DNA from: Actinomycetota bacterium
GTDB lineage: Bacteria > Actinomycetota > Actinomycetes > Nanopelagicales > Nanopelagicaceae
Length of the DNA stretch: 16,054 nucleotides
Reading direction: 5' to 3'
Assembly: GCA_010028225.1 (NCBI GenBank)
Contig: RGOY01000013.1
Span: forward strand, 1-16,054
Shown: positions 15,495-16,054 of the stretch, piece by piece
Position numbering within the stretch: position 1 is the stretch's first letter
Layout of the letters: each line of letters begins with the position of its first letter
The notes under the pieces: model-generated
Databases searched by the model: none
The model's input: the letters and a program-made list of their open reading frames with translations, nothing else
Told to the model about the DNA's origin: nothing
Made by a program: the position numbers and the translations under genes

Positions 15495-15857
15495 ATGGCA
15501 AAACAGATCGTTATCAAACTTATCTCGGGCAAGGAAGATCCTGAAAGACTCTCTGGGGCTTTGAGTGTCGCAAGCTCGGCAATAGCGTCAGGACTTGATG
15601 TATCACTCTGGCTAACTTCAGAGGCTTCCTGGTTCGCACTCCCTGGTCGAGTCGAAGAACTCTCTCTTGCGCACTCACCAGATCTTGGGGAGCTCTTTCA
15701 ACTAGTTGTCGATAACGGGCGAGTTACTTTGTGTACTCAATGCGCTGCACGTCGCGGCATCACTGAAGATGAAGTGATCGATGGGGTGGAGATTAAAGGA
15801 TCAGCGTCCTTTGTTGAAGAGATTATGAGTGAAGGCACTCAAGCGCTTGTCTATTGA
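15495..15857 (+). CDS. DsrE-family protein
   Basis: A 120-residue cytosolic alpha/beta protein of the DsrE/DsrF-like superfamily. Residues 1-70 give the fold: strand QIVIKLISG, helix RLSGALSVASSAIASG, strand DVSLWLTSEASWFALPG, then a helix around DLGELFQLVVDNG. Conserved features of the actinobacterial subgroup are LCTQCAARRGI, with the Cys pair C80/C83, and the C-terminal VIDGVEIKGSASFVEEI. Sulfur-relay members use a single Cys to carry persulfide; the CxxC here suggests a thiol or metal role, but no function is established. In many actinobacteria this gene sits beside nitrobindin-like and YgfZ genes, as here. Its stop is 8 nt from that of the convergent YgfZ-like gene. Confidence 0.85.
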   Translation: MAKQIVIKLISGKEDPERLSGALSVASSAIASGLDVSLWLTSEASWFALPGRVEELSLAHSPDLGELFQLVVDNGRVTLCTQCAARRGITEDEVIDGVEIKGSASFVEEIMSEGTQALVY

Positions 15858-15865
15858 TTAATTTT

Positions 15866-16054
15866 CTATTCGAGTGGAACAAGTATTTCTTGGGTGGCCT
15901 TTAGCCCGGCGATATCAAGAACTGCATCTGCTGGAGTCATTCGCTTGATAACGGCAAGCGCAATGGGACCCAACTCAAAGTGCCGTGCAACAGTGCCAAC
16001 AAATCCAATTTCCTTATTATCAAAGGTTATCTTTTCACCAGACTTTGGCAGATC
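15866..16054 (-). CDS. ygfZ: C-terminal end of a YgfZ/GcvT-like folate-binding protein, partial
   Basis: The minus strand is open from the window edge to TAG at 15866-15868, giving 62 residues. It includes EIGFVGTVARHFELGPIALA, then VIKR, PADAVLDIAG and a closing ATQEILVPLE. This is the C-terminal barrel of YgfZ/GcvT-like proteins, where VGTVxxHxELGPIALAxxKR is conserved in actinobacteria. YgfZ uses folate to help assemble or repair some Fe-S clusters. The diagnostic KxGCYxGQE motif would lie further upstream, outside the window, so distinction from a true aminomethyltransferase (GcvT) rests on the short length of the tail and the neighbourhood. Confidence 0.82.
   Translation of the reverse strand, partial: DLPKSGEKITFDNKEIGFVGTVARHFELGPIALAVIKRMTPADAVLDIAGLKATQEILVPLE

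Noticed and set aside
1..16054. A novel defence, mobile or secondary-metabolite system.
   Set aside because: Every open stretch is accounted for by housekeeping or widespread actinobacterial families. No transposase, integrase, nuclease, toxin-antitoxin pair, tRNA or attachment repeat was seen on either strand.

Overview
The window is a compact, fully coding stretch of a bacterial chromosome, very probably from an actinobacterium with moderate GC (roughly half G+C by eye). The evidence for Actinobacteria is a mycothiol glycosyltransferase (MshA), CarD, a SenX3-RegX3 type phosphate two-component pair with a divergent phoU, a mycobacterial-type nitrobindin, and gene order that I recall from Streptomyces and Mycobacterium. 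Intergenic gaps of a few bases, overlapping stop codons and apparent leaderless starts suggest a streamlined genome. A small aquatic actinobacterium of the Nanopelagicales (acI) type would fit, but the lineage is inference.

Layout. 1-126 is the tail of a voltage-gated cation channel-like protein. 213-3251 (+) is a full-length GH2 beta-galactosidase. From 8150 down to 3248 (-) runs a packed operon: carD, fused ispDF, cysS, rlmB, then an SGNH hydrolase, with 0-30 nt gaps or stop/start overlaps. Divergent from carD is a short lipoprotein of unknown role (8242-8775, +). It ends tail-to-tail with regX3. senX3-regX3 (10541-8772, -) is divergent from phoU (10663-11325, +). The intergenic region carries a clear 11-nt-period PHO box (GTTCACC/GTTTACC). 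phoU abuts the end of gpmA. Reading the minus strand from 15388 to 11326 gives nitrobindin, an AnsA-like asparaginase, mshA, a YbjN-like gene and gpmA. Divergent from nitrobindin is a DsrE-like gene (15495-15857, +). It converges on the C-terminal end of a YgfZ/GcvT-like protein cut by the window edge.

How the genes relate. Three themes appear: phosphate sensing (senX3, regX3, phoU and a PHO box); thiol, NO and Fe-S related functions (mshA, nitrobindin, DsrE, YgfZ); and core translation, isoprenoid and transcription housekeeping (carD, ispDF, cysS, rlmB). I found no mobile element, CRISPR, RNA gene or phage defence locus, and no stretch over 300 nt lacks a gene. The points most worth a second look are the histidine kinase with no transmembrane segment, the PHO box architecture, the shared leaderless-start motif, the arginine-rich repeat extension on RlmB, and four convergent gene ends with no room for intrinsic terminators.
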